From Singulisphaera sp. GP187 (lineage in GTDB: Bacteria > Planctomycetota > Planctomycetia > Gemmatales > Gemmataceae): a DNA stretch of 43,229 nucleotides. Where the stretch lies: the NCBI GenBank assembly GCA_945861245.1, contig CAMAUE010000030.1, positions 1 to 43,229 of the forward strand, in the 5' to 3' direction. Numbering within the stretch: position 1 is the stretch's first letter; each line of letters begins with the position of its first letter. A program made the translations under genes and the position numbers. The notes under the pieces were generated by a model that worked only from the letters and a program-made list of their open reading frames with translations, did no database searches and was not told the origin of the DNA. Positions 29,251-36,260 of this stretch are shown piece by piece.

Positions 29251-30522
29251 TCAACGCATCGGTGCAAACACGACATCGCTGGAAACGAGGTTCTGGTACG
29301 ATTTCGTTTCCACCGTGTCGGAGATGCCGACGAACCATGCCGTAGCATCGGGAGGTGGGGCGGAGCCGACGAGCCTACCGTCGGCTTGCACAGTCAGCGG
29401 AACTGTTTGCCAGGCGCGTTTGCCGTTCTGCGTTGCGGGCCCCGTCGTGTAATAGAGCATCGGTCGTTCGATTACCTTGGCGCCGGTCACCGTGGCGGTT
29501 AGCTGAGCGGCGGCGATTTCGGGACGCGAGATCGTCGGAAGCTTATCCGCACCCTGCAGGTGCTCGCCGAGAAAGCGCCAGGCGACTTCGACACGCTTAT
29601 CCCAGAAATGCCCGTGCCCAAAGCCGAACGAAACCATATTCCGCGTTCCCTGGCTCTTGACAAGGGCACGTGTCTTGGCCCAGGAATCGAGCGGATAGAA
29701 CGAATCCTGGCTGCCGTTCATGAACAGCATCGGCATCCGCGCGGAACCGACGTATTGCGAAGGATCCCAGAGCTTCACCCAGGCATCGCGTTGCTCTGGC
29801 TTCATGCGCATCAGATTCTGAGCCCAGGCGCCGTTCTCGTGGAGATAGCCGCAACCATACTGGGGCACGGCGGCTCGGAAGCGATCGTCCAGCCCGGCCG
29901 CGATGCAGGTATGATACCCGCCCCAGCTGATGCCCCAGACCGCCGTGCGATCTGGATCGACTTCCGAAAAGCTGCGCAGCAGCGAGTGAGCGAGCACGAC
30001 ATCGGCGACGGCGTGATACATCCAGCGATGGTGCGGCGGTTCGCCCATCGGCGGCGTGAATGGCGACGCGCCACTCGCCTTGCCCGTGTAGCCGTCGCCT
30101 GGTCCGCGAAACTCCTCGGGGACGAGAGCTGCGCCGCCTTCGCCCATCACGCCGTTCGTCGATAACGAGATCGCCGCATAGCCACGCCGATTCGCCTCGG
30201 TGACCCAGCCGCGCATCGCTTGGCCGGCCCAGCCGTGAATGAGGATGAGTGCCGGGAACTTCTGGCCCGGCTCACCCTTGGGTCGCCCGTAGTAGGCAAA
30301 CACCTTGGTGTCGCCCGGCGTTTTGTAGGCGGGGCCGCGGAAAAAGATCTCCTGCACGCCATCTTTTGAAGTAGTGAGCACTTCATACGCTGGCGTTTTC
30401 CGAAGCGCGGCGATATCCCACGGCGTGTGCTTAGGCAACGGCGCGGGAACCTGTGCCTGAAGTCGCAACAGGCCCGGTCCGAGTATGACGTAGGCGCACA
30501 GAAACTTTGCAATTGGCTTCAT
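29251..30522 (-). CDS. secreted alpha/beta hydrolase (acetylxylan esterase / dienelactone-like)
   Basis: A 423-aa exported hydrolase with a signal peptide (MKPIAKFLCAYVILGPGLLR). The alpha/beta-hydrolase features are in order: the oxyanion region LILIHGWAGQ, nucleophile elbow GISWGGYHT, an aspartate in FMNGSQDSFYP and histidine in GFGHGHFWDK. So the triad Ser-Asp-His is present. The C-terminal 120 residues (from AAQLTATVTGAKV) form a beta-rich extra domain. These features suit esterases or peptidase-like enzymes of the S9/acetylxylan esterase group. It follows the beta-helix gene after 21 bases on the same strand and may be co-transcribed with it. A role in polysaccharide or ester breakdown is plausible but unproven. 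Confidence 0.8.
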   Translation of the reverse strand: MKPIAKFLCAYVILGPGLLRLQAQVPAPLPKHTPWDIAALRKTPAYEVLTTSKDGVQEIFFRGPAYKTPGDTKVFAYYGRPKGEPGQKFPALILIHGWAGQAMRGWVTEANRRGYAAISLSTNGVMGEGGAALVPEEFRGPGDGYTGKASGASPFTPPMGEPPHHRWMYHAVADVVLAHSLLRSFSEVDPDRTAVWGISWGGYHTCIAAGLDDRFRAAVPQYGCGYLHENGAWAQNLMRMKPEQRDAWVKLWDPSQYVGSARMPMLFMNGSQDSFYPLDSWAKTRALVKSQGTRNMVSFGFGHGHFWDKRVEVAWRFLGEHLQGADKLPTISRPEIAAAQLTATVTGAKVIERPMLYYTTGPATQNGKRAWQTVPLTVQADGRLVGSAPPPDATAWFVGISDTVETKSYQNLVSSDVVFAPMR

Positions 30523-30543
30523 GGGAAATCCGTTCGGTATAGC

Positions 30544-32166
30544 TTATTTCTTCGCGCGAATGACGTTACCCCGTGAATCCAGAGGCACCGCTTCGGTCGT
30601 GTCGTGATACGCTTCAAACGCCGTGATCGCCGGGTCGCCCTTGGTCGTTCGCATGATGACCAAGCGTGCCTTCGTCGTCGTGCGGCCAACAATCGGGGCC
30701 ACGAACTCTTTGCCGATCTCTATGCCGTTGAAGCAGCCGACCCAGCGGTTCGCTTTGTCGTCCCAGCACTCGATGCGGTAGCGGCTGATCGACGAGGCCG
30801 GACCTTCCTTGAGCCGGAATTCGTTGATCGTCGTCGGCGCGGGAAACTCGATTTGGAACCAGGGTTCGATTTCCTTCACCGACATCGTGATCTTCCCATT
30901 CGCCGCCAGATTCGGCGAGGTGCATGCGTCGCTCAGCTTTCGCACGACGCAATTGACGAACGATGTGCGTCTATCCTTTTCCGGGTCGGCCACGTGCATC
31001 AGGACGTTGCCCTTGGAAACGTAGAATCGGCAGTCCTTCCACGTCACTTCATTCCAGTCGGTCGTGTTGAAGATTTCGCAGCGGCTGTTCGGCCGAATCG
31101 GGCGTTTGCATTTGCCGTTGAGGACGCAATTCTCGATGAGCAATTTCTTGTGCGCTTCCGGTCCCGACGCATAGCAGCAGAGCAACATTGCGGCACCATC
31201 GGTGTCGTGCAGCAGGCAGTTGCGCATAATCATGTGATCGCAGTTCGACTCAAAATCGAACGCCTGCCCATCGCCGCTGCCGAGGCCGATGGAGATGAAG
31301 CCCCACTCGCTGTCCTCGAAAACCCAGTGCTTGCAGCGAGCGAACATCGCGCCGGCGACGCCGTTGAAGGCGCGGAAGTTTCGACCGATGTCATGCGTCA
31401 CGCAGCGGCGCACGGCCCCGCCATCGACGCCGCGCATGCCGAGCTGCCATTGATAGCCTTCCTCGAACAAGCAGTCCTCGACGACGAAGTTGCCGAAGTT
31501 GTAGATGTTGCCCTTGTTCTTGTTGAAGTTATCCGGGCTGTTGGTCCAGATGCCGGACGCCAGCCTGCGGAACTCGCAGTTTTTCACGGTGATGTCGGAG
31601 GCGACGATTTTATTCTTGGTCTCATGCGAGAACAAGCAGATACCCAGGCCGATCTTGCGTTTGGGATAGTTCTGGTACGGTTGATACAACAGCGAATCGT
31701 GGAAGTAGCAGTTCTCGATCCACAGGTACTTTCGATTCGGCGACCCAACAGCATACTCGGCATAGATGCCGGTTTGGCACCGATTGAACTCGATGCCGAC
31801 GATCTTGTAGCCTTCCTGATCGACGAGATGAATGCCGATGAGGTCTTTCTTGAAATCCTCGCGATCGATGAGGGGCCGCTTGCCTTCGCCGTACGACGAG
31901 ATGACGATGGGATTGTCGGGCGTGCCGTTGCCCTTGGGACGCAGTTCTTCGTGCCAGGTATCGCCGCACTTGAGCCGGATGCGATCGCCGGGTTTGTACT
32001 CAATGGACGCCTTGGCGAGCGTCTTCCAGGGCGATGTTATCGCTTCGCCGTTCGAGGCGTCGTTGCCCGACGATTGGCTGATGTAGTAGGTCGTCGCATT
32101 GACCGGCATCGAGCTGAATGCCAGAACGAGACCGGCCATTGCGGAAATAGCGGAGAGTTTTCGCAT
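30544..32166 (-). CDS. secreted right-handed beta-helix protein with C-terminal discoidin-like region
   Basis: A 540-aa protein with a signal peptide (MRKLSAISAMAGLVLAFSSM). TTYYISQSSGNDASNGEAIT and SPWKTLAKA mark the start of the beta-helix (pectate-lyase-like) domain, whose coils contain repeated phrases: YLWIENCYFHDSL, ITVKNCEFRRLASGIW, FVVEDCLFEEGY, MIMRNCLLHDTDG and LLIENCVLNG. Residues 420-520 (PWFQIEFPAPTTINEFRLKE and RYRIECWDDKANRWV) look like an F5/8-type carbohydrate-binding domain. It is probably a polysaccharide lyase- or glycosidase-like extracellular enzyme, or an adhesin. The ATG has AAGGAG upstream, within the end of the preceding 94-aa gene. It is likely the second gene of an operon that continues with the hydrolase at 29251. 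Confidence 0.82.
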   Translation of the reverse strand: MRKLSAISAMAGLVLAFSSMPVNATTYYISQSSGNDASNGEAITSPWKTLAKASIEYKPGDRIRLKCGDTWHEELRPKGNGTPDNPIVISSYGEGKRPLIDREDFKKDLIGIHLVDQEGYKIVGIEFNRCQTGIYAEYAVGSPNRKYLWIENCYFHDSLLYQPYQNYPKRKIGLGICLFSHETKNKIVASDITVKNCEFRRLASGIWTNSPDNFNKNKGNIYNFGNFVVEDCLFEEGYQWQLGMRGVDGGAVRRCVTHDIGRNFRAFNGVAGAMFARCKHWVFEDSEWGFISIGLGSGDGQAFDFESNCDHMIMRNCLLHDTDGAAMLLCCYASGPEAHKKLLIENCVLNGKCKRPIRPNSRCEIFNTTDWNEVTWKDCRFYVSKGNVLMHVADPEKDRRTSFVNCVVRKLSDACTSPNLAANGKITMSVKEIEPWFQIEFPAPTTINEFRLKEGPASSISRYRIECWDDKANRWVGCFNGIEIGKEFVAPIVGRTTTKARLVIMRTTKGDPAITAFEAYHDTTEAVPLDSRGNVIRAKK

Positions 32167-32172
32167 ATCCAG

Positions 32173-32457
32173 CTATGCTCCTTCGCCAATGGTAAAACGA
32201 GTGAAGGTATTGCCAACAAAACACCACACGATAATGCTGTCGTGGGTTCCTTCGAGAATGTAAGTGAACCACTCAATCTCTTCGTCCCACAATCCCTCGT
32301 CCCAATCGGCGGTGCTAAACTCGAAGATGGTTGACGTCACCCGGTCTGCGGGAAGATTCACAAGGCGATGGATTGCCTGCTGGCGAAAGTCTTGGTCCCG
32401 TATACGCAACGCCATAATGACCAAACCATCAACAGGACGCGACTCAAAGTCACTCAT
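32173..32457 (-). CDS. 94-aa protein of unknown function
   Basis: The ATG at 32457 has GGAGG about 9 bases upstream, and the stop TAG is 6 bases before the beta-helix start. The protein is acidic, has no signal peptide and no motif I recognise; it contains DFRQQAIHRLVNLPADRVTS and ends TRFTIGEG. WDEGLWDEEIEWFTYILEG is rich in tryptophan and acidic residues, which suggests a beta-sheet rather than membrane protein. What makes it notable is its position: directly upstream is a relic of the FGE-fold 3' end and promoter (32486-32529), as also precedes the other two cassettes in this region. It may thus be the payload of a third cassette. Confidence 0.6.
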   Translation of the reverse strand: MSDFESRPVDGLVIMALRIRDQDFRQQAIHRLVNLPADRVTSTIFEFSTADWDEGLWDEEIEWFTYILEGTHDSIIVWCFVGNTFTRFTIGEGA

Positions 32458-32485
32458 ACCGTATGGCCTCCGCGCACGAATCGTC

Positions 32486-32529
32486 AAGCTGTTTCGCCGC
32501 CGCCCCACCCGGGAAGCCGTAGTTGTGCC
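32486..32529 (-). pseudogene. third FGE-fold 3'-end relic
   Basis: GGAAGCCGTAGTTGTGCC (32512-32529) matches the last codons of the intact FGE-fold gene (GGAAGCCGTAGTTGGGCC near 33970), with one change. The neighbouring CAAGCTGTTTCGCCG and CCCCACCC match CAAGCCTACTTCGCCG and CCCACCC there. On the minus strand it codes NYGF, then PGGAAAK, and the stop codon has been lost. It is more decayed than the copy at 33223. A TTGACG in place of TTGCGA of the promoter follows, but the -10 is not preserved. Confidence 0.5.
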
Positions 32530-32610
32530 TCACGCGGCCGGCTTCGGCCGAACCTCAAACAGAGCTCGGGAACGAAAGAAGCAGACGTCGAACTCCATGA
32601 AGAAGTTCAC

Positions 32611-32952
32611 CTAACCCAGGATCGCCGACACCGAATCGGTTTTAGCCCATGCAAAGGCCAACCGCACCGGCGGAAACTTGCCGACCACCGCCGAGACGAC
32701 GACAATCCGGGCCTCCACGGCTGCAAGGTTGCCACTCAACTCCACGGCCTTGGTTTGTTGGTCCCAGAGAAAACCCAGTTGTACGCCCAGCGAAAACGGC
32801 AAGACGTTGATCGCCGCTCCGGTATCCGCCAGAGCAATTGCAGAGCAGGTCTCGCGCCCGATCAGGGTGAGCGGCAGCATCGGGGCAAGGCTGGCGTTGC
32901 CGAGGGACCGATCGCGGGCCACATACGAATATTGCTCGGGCGCAGCGGTCAT
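32611..32952 (-). CDS. retropepsin-like aspartyl protease, C-terminally truncated
   Basis: A 113-aa protein with the retropepsin-like active-site motif LADTGAAINVLP (Asp43) and hydrophobic beta strands before and after (LPLTLIG, VRLAFAWAK). It functions, if active, as a dimer, since one catalytic motif is present. The frame stops at TAG (32611-32613) right after AILG. Read past this stop, the same frame continues VNFFMEFDVCFFRSRALFEV and RPKP to a TGA ending at 32530, which looks like the true C-terminus of this family (GQVNFF, with CAG changed to TAG). The product is therefore about 26 residues short. The ATG overlaps the preceding antitoxin-like gene by ATGA, indicating coupling. A type II toxin-antitoxin-like pairing with a protease is unusual and unproven. 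Confidence 0.7.
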   Translation of the reverse strand: MTAAPEQYSYVARDRSLGNASLAPMLPLTLIGRETCSAIALADTGAAINVLPFSLGVQLGFLWDQQTKAVELSGNLAAVEARIVVVSAVVGKFPPVRLAFAWAKTDSVSAILG

Positions 32953-33158
32953 GGCGTGCCTCTCTCGTCCGCCGGGGCTTGGAGCATGACTTCAGCGGCG
33001 GTGAACGCGCGGTCAGGGGACCAAATGGGGTACGACCGGCCGGGTTCGATCAGCCCGCTCTTGTCGCGTTCGAGTTCTTCGGTAATAACCTGGACCAGTT
33101 GAATCTTGTCGATTCGCGACAAAGACTGCACTTCAGGCAATATTTCAGCAAGGACCAT
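32949..33158 (-). CDS. antitoxin-like protein 1 (paralogue of the gene at 33666)
   Basis: A 69-aa protein, MVLAEILPEVQSLSRIDKIQ, then LVQVITEELERD. Its first 32 residues are nearly the same as those of the 68-aa protein at 33666-33872 (MILSEVLPEVQSLSRLDKIR). After that the tails differ completely: here SYPIWSPDRAFTAAEVMLQA, there a VapB/DUF2281-type tail. I remember the YPxWSP tail from small proteins encoded next to retropepsin-like proteases in cyanobacteria (memory, to be checked). It has GGAGG at 33167-33171 and a promoter at 33192-33220, both inside duplicated DNA. It overlaps the downstream protease gene by 4 bases. It is likely a DNA- or partner-binding regulator of the cassette. Confidence 0.7.
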   Translation of the reverse strand: MVLAEILPEVQSLSRIDKIQLVQVITEELERDKSGLIEPGRSYPIWSPDRAFTAAEVMLQAPADERGTP

Positions 33159-33191
33159 GATTACGACCTCCAGAGTTTGACATCCTCACCC

Positions 33192-33220
33192 ATTATCGTA
33201 CCGAAATCCGGTCATCGCAA
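33192..33220 (-). promoter_or_regulatory. sigma-70-type promoter, cassette 1
   Basis: On the minus strand TTGCGA (-35, 33215-33220), a 17-base spacer and GATAAT (-10, 33192-33197) precede the antitoxin-like gene 1 by about 35 bases. The same arrangement with identical boxes and spacing occurs at 33906-33934. Conservation in both copies, while the surroundings differ, supports it. Confidence 0.7.
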
Positions 33221-33222
33221 CG

Positions 33223-33273
33223 CTACTTCGCTGCCACGCGGAAGCCGTAATTGGGCCAACTGGCGTTCAGCAC
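33223..33273 (-). pseudogene. second FGE-fold 3'-end relic
   Basis: On the minus strand the 51 bases read VLNASWPNYGFRVAAK and a TAG stop, matching the end of the intact gene at 33937 (VLSAKWPNYGFRVVALGGTAK). The nucleotides downstream up to the antitoxin gene start are about 90 percent identical to the corresponding 33873-33936 stretch by eye. The relic begins directly at the PIN toxin stop codon (33274). So a block of at least 115 bases, comprising gene end, promoter and ribosome-binding site, was duplicated. Confidence 0.75.
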
Positions 33274-33669
33274 TCACCACAGTCGAGTTACGCCGTATGC
33301 GTCGAATGCTGCATCAACGCCAACGAGCGACAGGCCATCCCGAAGTGCGTGGACAACGATCATGCGGTCGAACGGGTCACGGTGCTGCTTGTCCGGAAAA
33401 GAAAGCTGCTCGTAAGCGGCGCAGTCGGCCAACGATATCGGCAGGAGTGCCAATCCGTATGCGTCGATCGCACGTGTCATGAAGTTGAAATACGGGGCAG
33501 AAAGCGTGAGTTTCTTCAGTCCGACCTTGATGGCGACCTCCCAAACAGTCGCCATGTTCAAGAATAACTTATTCGCTGGATCCACGAGCAGAGAGGTGGC
33601 CGTGGCGCTCATTCGCGGGTCGCCGTCCGCGTGCCATAGGAAGGTGTGCGTATCCAGCAGAAGTTTCAC
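33274..33669 (-). CDS. VapC-type PIN-domain toxin
   Basis: A 131-aa PIN-domain protein. Acidic active-site residues are in place: Asp6 in LLLDTHTFLW, Glu44 in TVWEVAIKVG, Asp98 and Asp101 in RDPFDRMIV, and Asp119 in VGVDAAFDAYG. This layout matches type II VapC ribonucleases, which cut tRNA or rRNA. The ATG overlaps the stop of the VapB-like gene by ATGA. The stop TGA abuts the relic of the FGE-fold gene end, which marks a recombination junction. It is likely functional as a toxin; the target RNA cannot be predicted. Confidence 0.88.
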   Translation of the reverse strand: MKLLLDTHTFLWHADGDPRMSATATSLLVDPANKLFLNMATVWEVAIKVGLKKLTLSAPYFNFMTRAIDAYGLALLPISLADCAAYEQLSFPDKQHRDPFDRMIVVHALRDGLSLVGVDAAFDAYGVTRLW

Positions 33670-33872
33670 TGCATATACTCCTTCATATCCTCAAGCGGAG
33701 CGTCGAAGTCTGGGGCCATGTAGGTAATCATCCCCTTGCATACTCCCGGTCCGGGACGCGATGGCTTGGCTGGTTCGTCGCGCTCGAGTTCAGCTGTAAG
33801 AACTTGCATCAGTCGAATCTTGTCGAGGCGTGACAAGGATTGCACTTCAGGCAACACTTCGGAAAGGATCAT
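33666..33872 (-). CDS. VapB-type antitoxin (DUF2281-like tail)
   Basis: A 68-aa protein. The N-terminal module MILSEVLPEVQSLSRLDKIR with LMQVLTAELERD is shared with the neighbour at 32949. The C-terminal tail, CKGMITYMAPDFDAPLEDMK, then EYMQ, is the DFDAPLEDF-type toxin-binding tail of VapB/DUF2281 antitoxins. It is the upstream partner of the PIN toxin, translated from an ATG with GGAGG at 33881-33885. Its own promoter at 33906-33934 overlaps nothing but the downstream flank of the FGE-fold gene. Autoregulation is usual in this class but no operator could be recognised. Confidence 0.8.
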   Translation of the reverse strand: MILSEVLPEVQSLSRLDKIRLMQVLTAELERDEPAKPSRPGPGVCKGMITYMAPDFDAPLEDMKEYMQ

Positions 33873-33905
33873 GGTTACGACCTCCAGAGTTTGACATACT
33901 CACCC

Positions 33906-33934
33906 ATTATCGTACCAGAATCCGGCCATCGCAA
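33906..33934 (-). promoter_or_regulatory. sigma-70-type promoter, cassette 2
   Basis: On the minus strand TTGCGA (33929-33934), a 17-base spacer and GATAAT (33906-33911) sit just 3 bases after the FGE-fold gene stop. The ribosome-binding site GGAGG and the VapB-like start follow. An identical layout lies at 33192-33220. Confidence 0.7.
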
Positions 33935-33936
33935 GC

Positions 33937-34806
33937 CTACTTCGCCGTCCCACCCAGAGCGACGACGCGGAAGCCGTAGTTGGGCCATTTGGCGCTGAGG
34001 ACATCGTAGCGGATGCCTGCACGCAGGTAACTGTCGTTGTCGTTGATGTAGAACGAGCCGCCGCGTAGGCCGACTTTGCCGCCCTTGCGCGATTCGTTGT
34101 ATTCCCACATGTTGCCGCCCTGGTCGTAAGTGCCATACGGGCTGATGGATTTGGCGTGGAAGCCGACGTCGGACGGGGAGTTGGTGTTGATGTTGGCCGA
34201 CGGAGCATCGTCACTCTTCGCAGGACACTTCCAGTAACCGGCGCCGCCTGTTTTGTTGGGGTCGTAATAGGCGGCCTTGTACCATTCGTCCTCGCTGGGC
34301 AACACCCATTTGGTTTCCTTGCCGGCAGCGAGTATAGCGCGGTCCAGCGCGGTTACCTTGCCATCCTTGATGGTGTAGCTGCCGGTTTCCGTGTCGCCCT
34401 TGCTTTTGGCATCGTTATTGGTGAGCCAATTGGTGTAGCGGACCGCGGTTTCCCAGGTGACGTAATTCACCGGCTTCTTGCTCCAACCGTCCTTGACGGC
34501 GTAGGTGTAGGCACCCGCGTCGCCGTTGCGTGTGATTCCGCCGTATTCGCCGGCCATTCTGCCATCGTACAGCTTGTGGATGTTTTCTTTGTTGACGGCG
34601 TTGAGGAACGCCGCGAACTCGGCATTGGTCACTTCGTACTTGCCGATCTTGTACGCGTAGGCCACCGCGCCGAAGCCGGTGCTGTCCGCTTTGTTGCCTG
34701 GGCCGGCGACGGGCACGGTCTCCGGCGGTGTGGCATGGGCGGAGCTGGTGAATAGCGCGAGCACGCCGACCAACGCTGCCGAAATCAGACTCTTGAGTCG
34801 CATCAT
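33937..34806 (-). CDS. secreted FGE-sulfatase-fold (SUMF1-like) protein without catalytic cysteines
   Basis: A 289-aa exported protein with a signal peptide (MMRLKSLISAALVGVLALFT). It has the FGE-fold pattern: YKIGKYEVTNAEFAAFLNAV, PVNYVTWETAVRYTNWL, WVLPSEDEWYKAAYYDPNKT, GTYDQGGNMWEYNES, LRGGSFYINDNDSYLRAGIR and a final NYGFRVV. True formylglycine-generating enzymes carry a cysteine pair shortly after the RGGS segment. None is here; the only cysteine is in the YWKCPAK segment. It is therefore probably a binding or other non-oxidase member. The start (ATG ATG at 34806/34803) follows AAGGGAAT. Its 3' end is copied at 33223-33273 and 32486-32529. C-type-lectin-like proteins of this fold are also the usual targets of diversity-generating retroelements, but no reverse transcriptase gene is in this window. 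Confidence 0.82.
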   Translation of the reverse strand: MMRLKSLISAALVGVLALFTSSAHATPPETVPVAGPGNKADSTGFGAVAYAYKIGKYEVTNAEFAAFLNAVNKENIHKLYDGRMAGEYGGITRNGDAGAYTYAVKDGWSKKPVNYVTWETAVRYTNWLTNNDAKSKGDTETGSYTIKDGKVTALDRAILAAGKETKWVLPSEDEWYKAAYYDPNKTGGAGYWKCPAKSDDAPSANINTNSPSDVGFHAKSISPYGTYDQGGNMWEYNESRKGGKVGLRGGSFYINDNDSYLRAGIRYDVLSAKWPNYGFRVVALGGTAK

Positions 34807-35010
34807 ATATTCCCTTTTGTGATGGAAATAGGCTTCCCAGGAGAATATGGTATGGAGCAGGCCTGCATCTGACCGCCGACCAACGCTGCTTGGTGGAAAC
34901 CGTGCTTCGTATGGAGCTATCGCGTGCTACCGCACGTTCGTTGTTACGTCAACATCGCTCGCACCCCGCAGGCGTGAGCGGCGTTCGTAATTATGGAAAG
35001 GCGATTCATC

Positions 35011-36057
35011 ATGGCTCGCTGGATTCTCATTCTGATCGGGATAGTCGCAACGAACCACGGCGTTGATGCCCAAGACGCACCCAAGCTTCCTCCCAAGGCG
35101 CCCGCGTTTCCCTTCACGCCGACTTCGGCACGCACTTATCAAAAGGCCTACGCCGATTGGCTTGGCCTGCCCTTGGAACGGCAGAACGACCTCGGCATGA
35201 CCTTCGTGCTGATCCCGCCGGGGACGTTTCGCATCGGCTCGCCTGCTGATGAACAGGGCCGCAATCTCAGCGGCTACGACGAGATGCCCTGCACTGTCAC
35301 GCTCACGCAGCCGTTTTATTTGAGCAAGCACGAGACAACCGTCGGGCAATTTCGCCAGTTTGTAAAGGCGACGAACTACGTGACCGACATCGAAAAAACT
35401 GGAGGAGGCAACGCGCACGACGACAAGGCGGTCTGGAAGCATCGCTCTGGCACGACCTGGCTGAAGCCCGGTTTCGCCGGGCCATTCGATTTGAAGGACA
35501 ATCACCCCGTCGTGCATATAAGCCATACCGATAGCCTGGCGTTCTGCGCCTGGCTGCAGAAGCAATCGAAGAAAGCAGGGCATCAACATGGCCTGCCGAC
35601 GGAAGCGCAGTGGGAATGGGCCTGCCGAGCGGGAAGTGCGACTCGTTTTTGGTGGGGCGCCGATGAAGATGCAACCGGCAAGGCCGCGAATGTCGGCGAT
35701 CGTAGCTTGAAGAAAGTGCATCCCGCCTGGCCCCGTTCGATCATGCCGATGGATGACGGCCACGCATTTCTCGCTCCCGTCGGCAGCTATTCGGCGAACA
35801 CCTTTGGCCTACACGACATGCTCGGCAACGTCTGGGAATTTTGCAGCACTCGCTATGGTCCGTATCCCAAGGATCGGGCCGTCGATCCGGGCGATCTTGA
35901 TATGAAACGCGGCTTCGCGGTACGCGGCGGCGGCTGGAGCAACATCGCCGCCGACGTTCGCTGTGCCAGCCGTAATGCCGACCCGCCGCACTTCGGGCAC
36001 AGCAACCTCGGCTTCCGCGTTGCGATTCGGGTGCAGGCTAGAGTTCCTGCCGATTGA
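35011..36057 (+). CDS. secreted FGE-sulfatase-fold (SUMF1-like) protein
   Basis: A 348-aa exported protein. The ATG at 35011 follows GGAAAGG at 34995-35001 and begins a signal peptide (MARWILILIGIVATNHGVDA). The fold markers are in place: GMTFVLIPPGTFRIGSPADE, KHETTVGQFRQFVKATNYVT, NHPVVHISHTDSLAFCAWL, GLPTEAQWEWACRAGSATRF, GLHDMLGNVWEFCSTRYGPY, VRGGGWSNIAADVRCASRNA and NLGFRVAIR. The C-terminal active-site pair of genuine FGE enzymes is not obvious: only one cysteine (VRCASRN) lies behind the RGGGW segment. This planctomycete group is usually annotated as formylglycine-generating enzyme family, often next to sulfatase genes; no sulfatase lies here. The paralogue at 33937 is divergently transcribed 200 bases away. 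Confidence 0.85.
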   Translation: MARWILILIGIVATNHGVDAQDAPKLPPKAPAFPFTPTSARTYQKAYADWLGLPLERQNDLGMTFVLIPPGTFRIGSPADEQGRNLSGYDEMPCTVTLTQPFYLSKHETTVGQFRQFVKATNYVTDIEKTGGGNAHDDKAVWKHRSGTTWLKPGFAGPFDLKDNHPVVHISHTDSLAFCAWLQKQSKKAGHQHGLPTEAQWEWACRAGSATRFWWGADEDATGKAANVGDRSLKKVHPAWPRSIMPMDDGHAFLAPVGSYSANTFGLHDMLGNVWEFCSTRYGPYPKDRAVDPGDLDMKRGFAVRGGGWSNIAADVRCASRNADPPHFGHSNLGFRVAIRVQARVPAD

Positions 36058-36060
36058 TTG

Positions 36061-36228
36061 CTAATCCCGCTTGAAGCATATCGGACTGCCGCACTGGGCG
36101 CGCACAAGGAAGCGGTCGGCCCAATCAGCGGACGGCAGCTTTCCTCGCCGCGGATCGCCGAACACGACCCGCGTTTCAACTAGGGCCTTTACGGGGTCAC
36201 CGTAATCGAGTAGTTTCCCGTGGCTGAA
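36061..36228 (-). pseudogene. C-terminal relic of a paralogue of the gene at 36294
   Basis: On the minus strand the frame open from about 36228 to a TAG at 36061 reads VETRVVFGDPRRGKLPSADW, then ADRFLVRAQCGSPICFKRD. It resembles the end of the neighbouring large protein (GEVRIVFDQPQRVKLSPADW, then TDTFLSRARCRN), with most positions conserved. There is no start codon and the rest of the gene is missing. It is a small leftover of a duplicated copy lying between the FGE-fold gene and a family B half-palindrome. Confidence 0.6.
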
Positions 36229-36260
36229 CCTCCCCAGGAATGGTGGACACTCGGATAACG

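Noticed and set aside
30604..32334. 576-aa plus-strand open frame opposite the beta-helix gene
   Set aside because: Antisense shadow; the minus-strand protein has clear domain features and a good ribosome-binding site.
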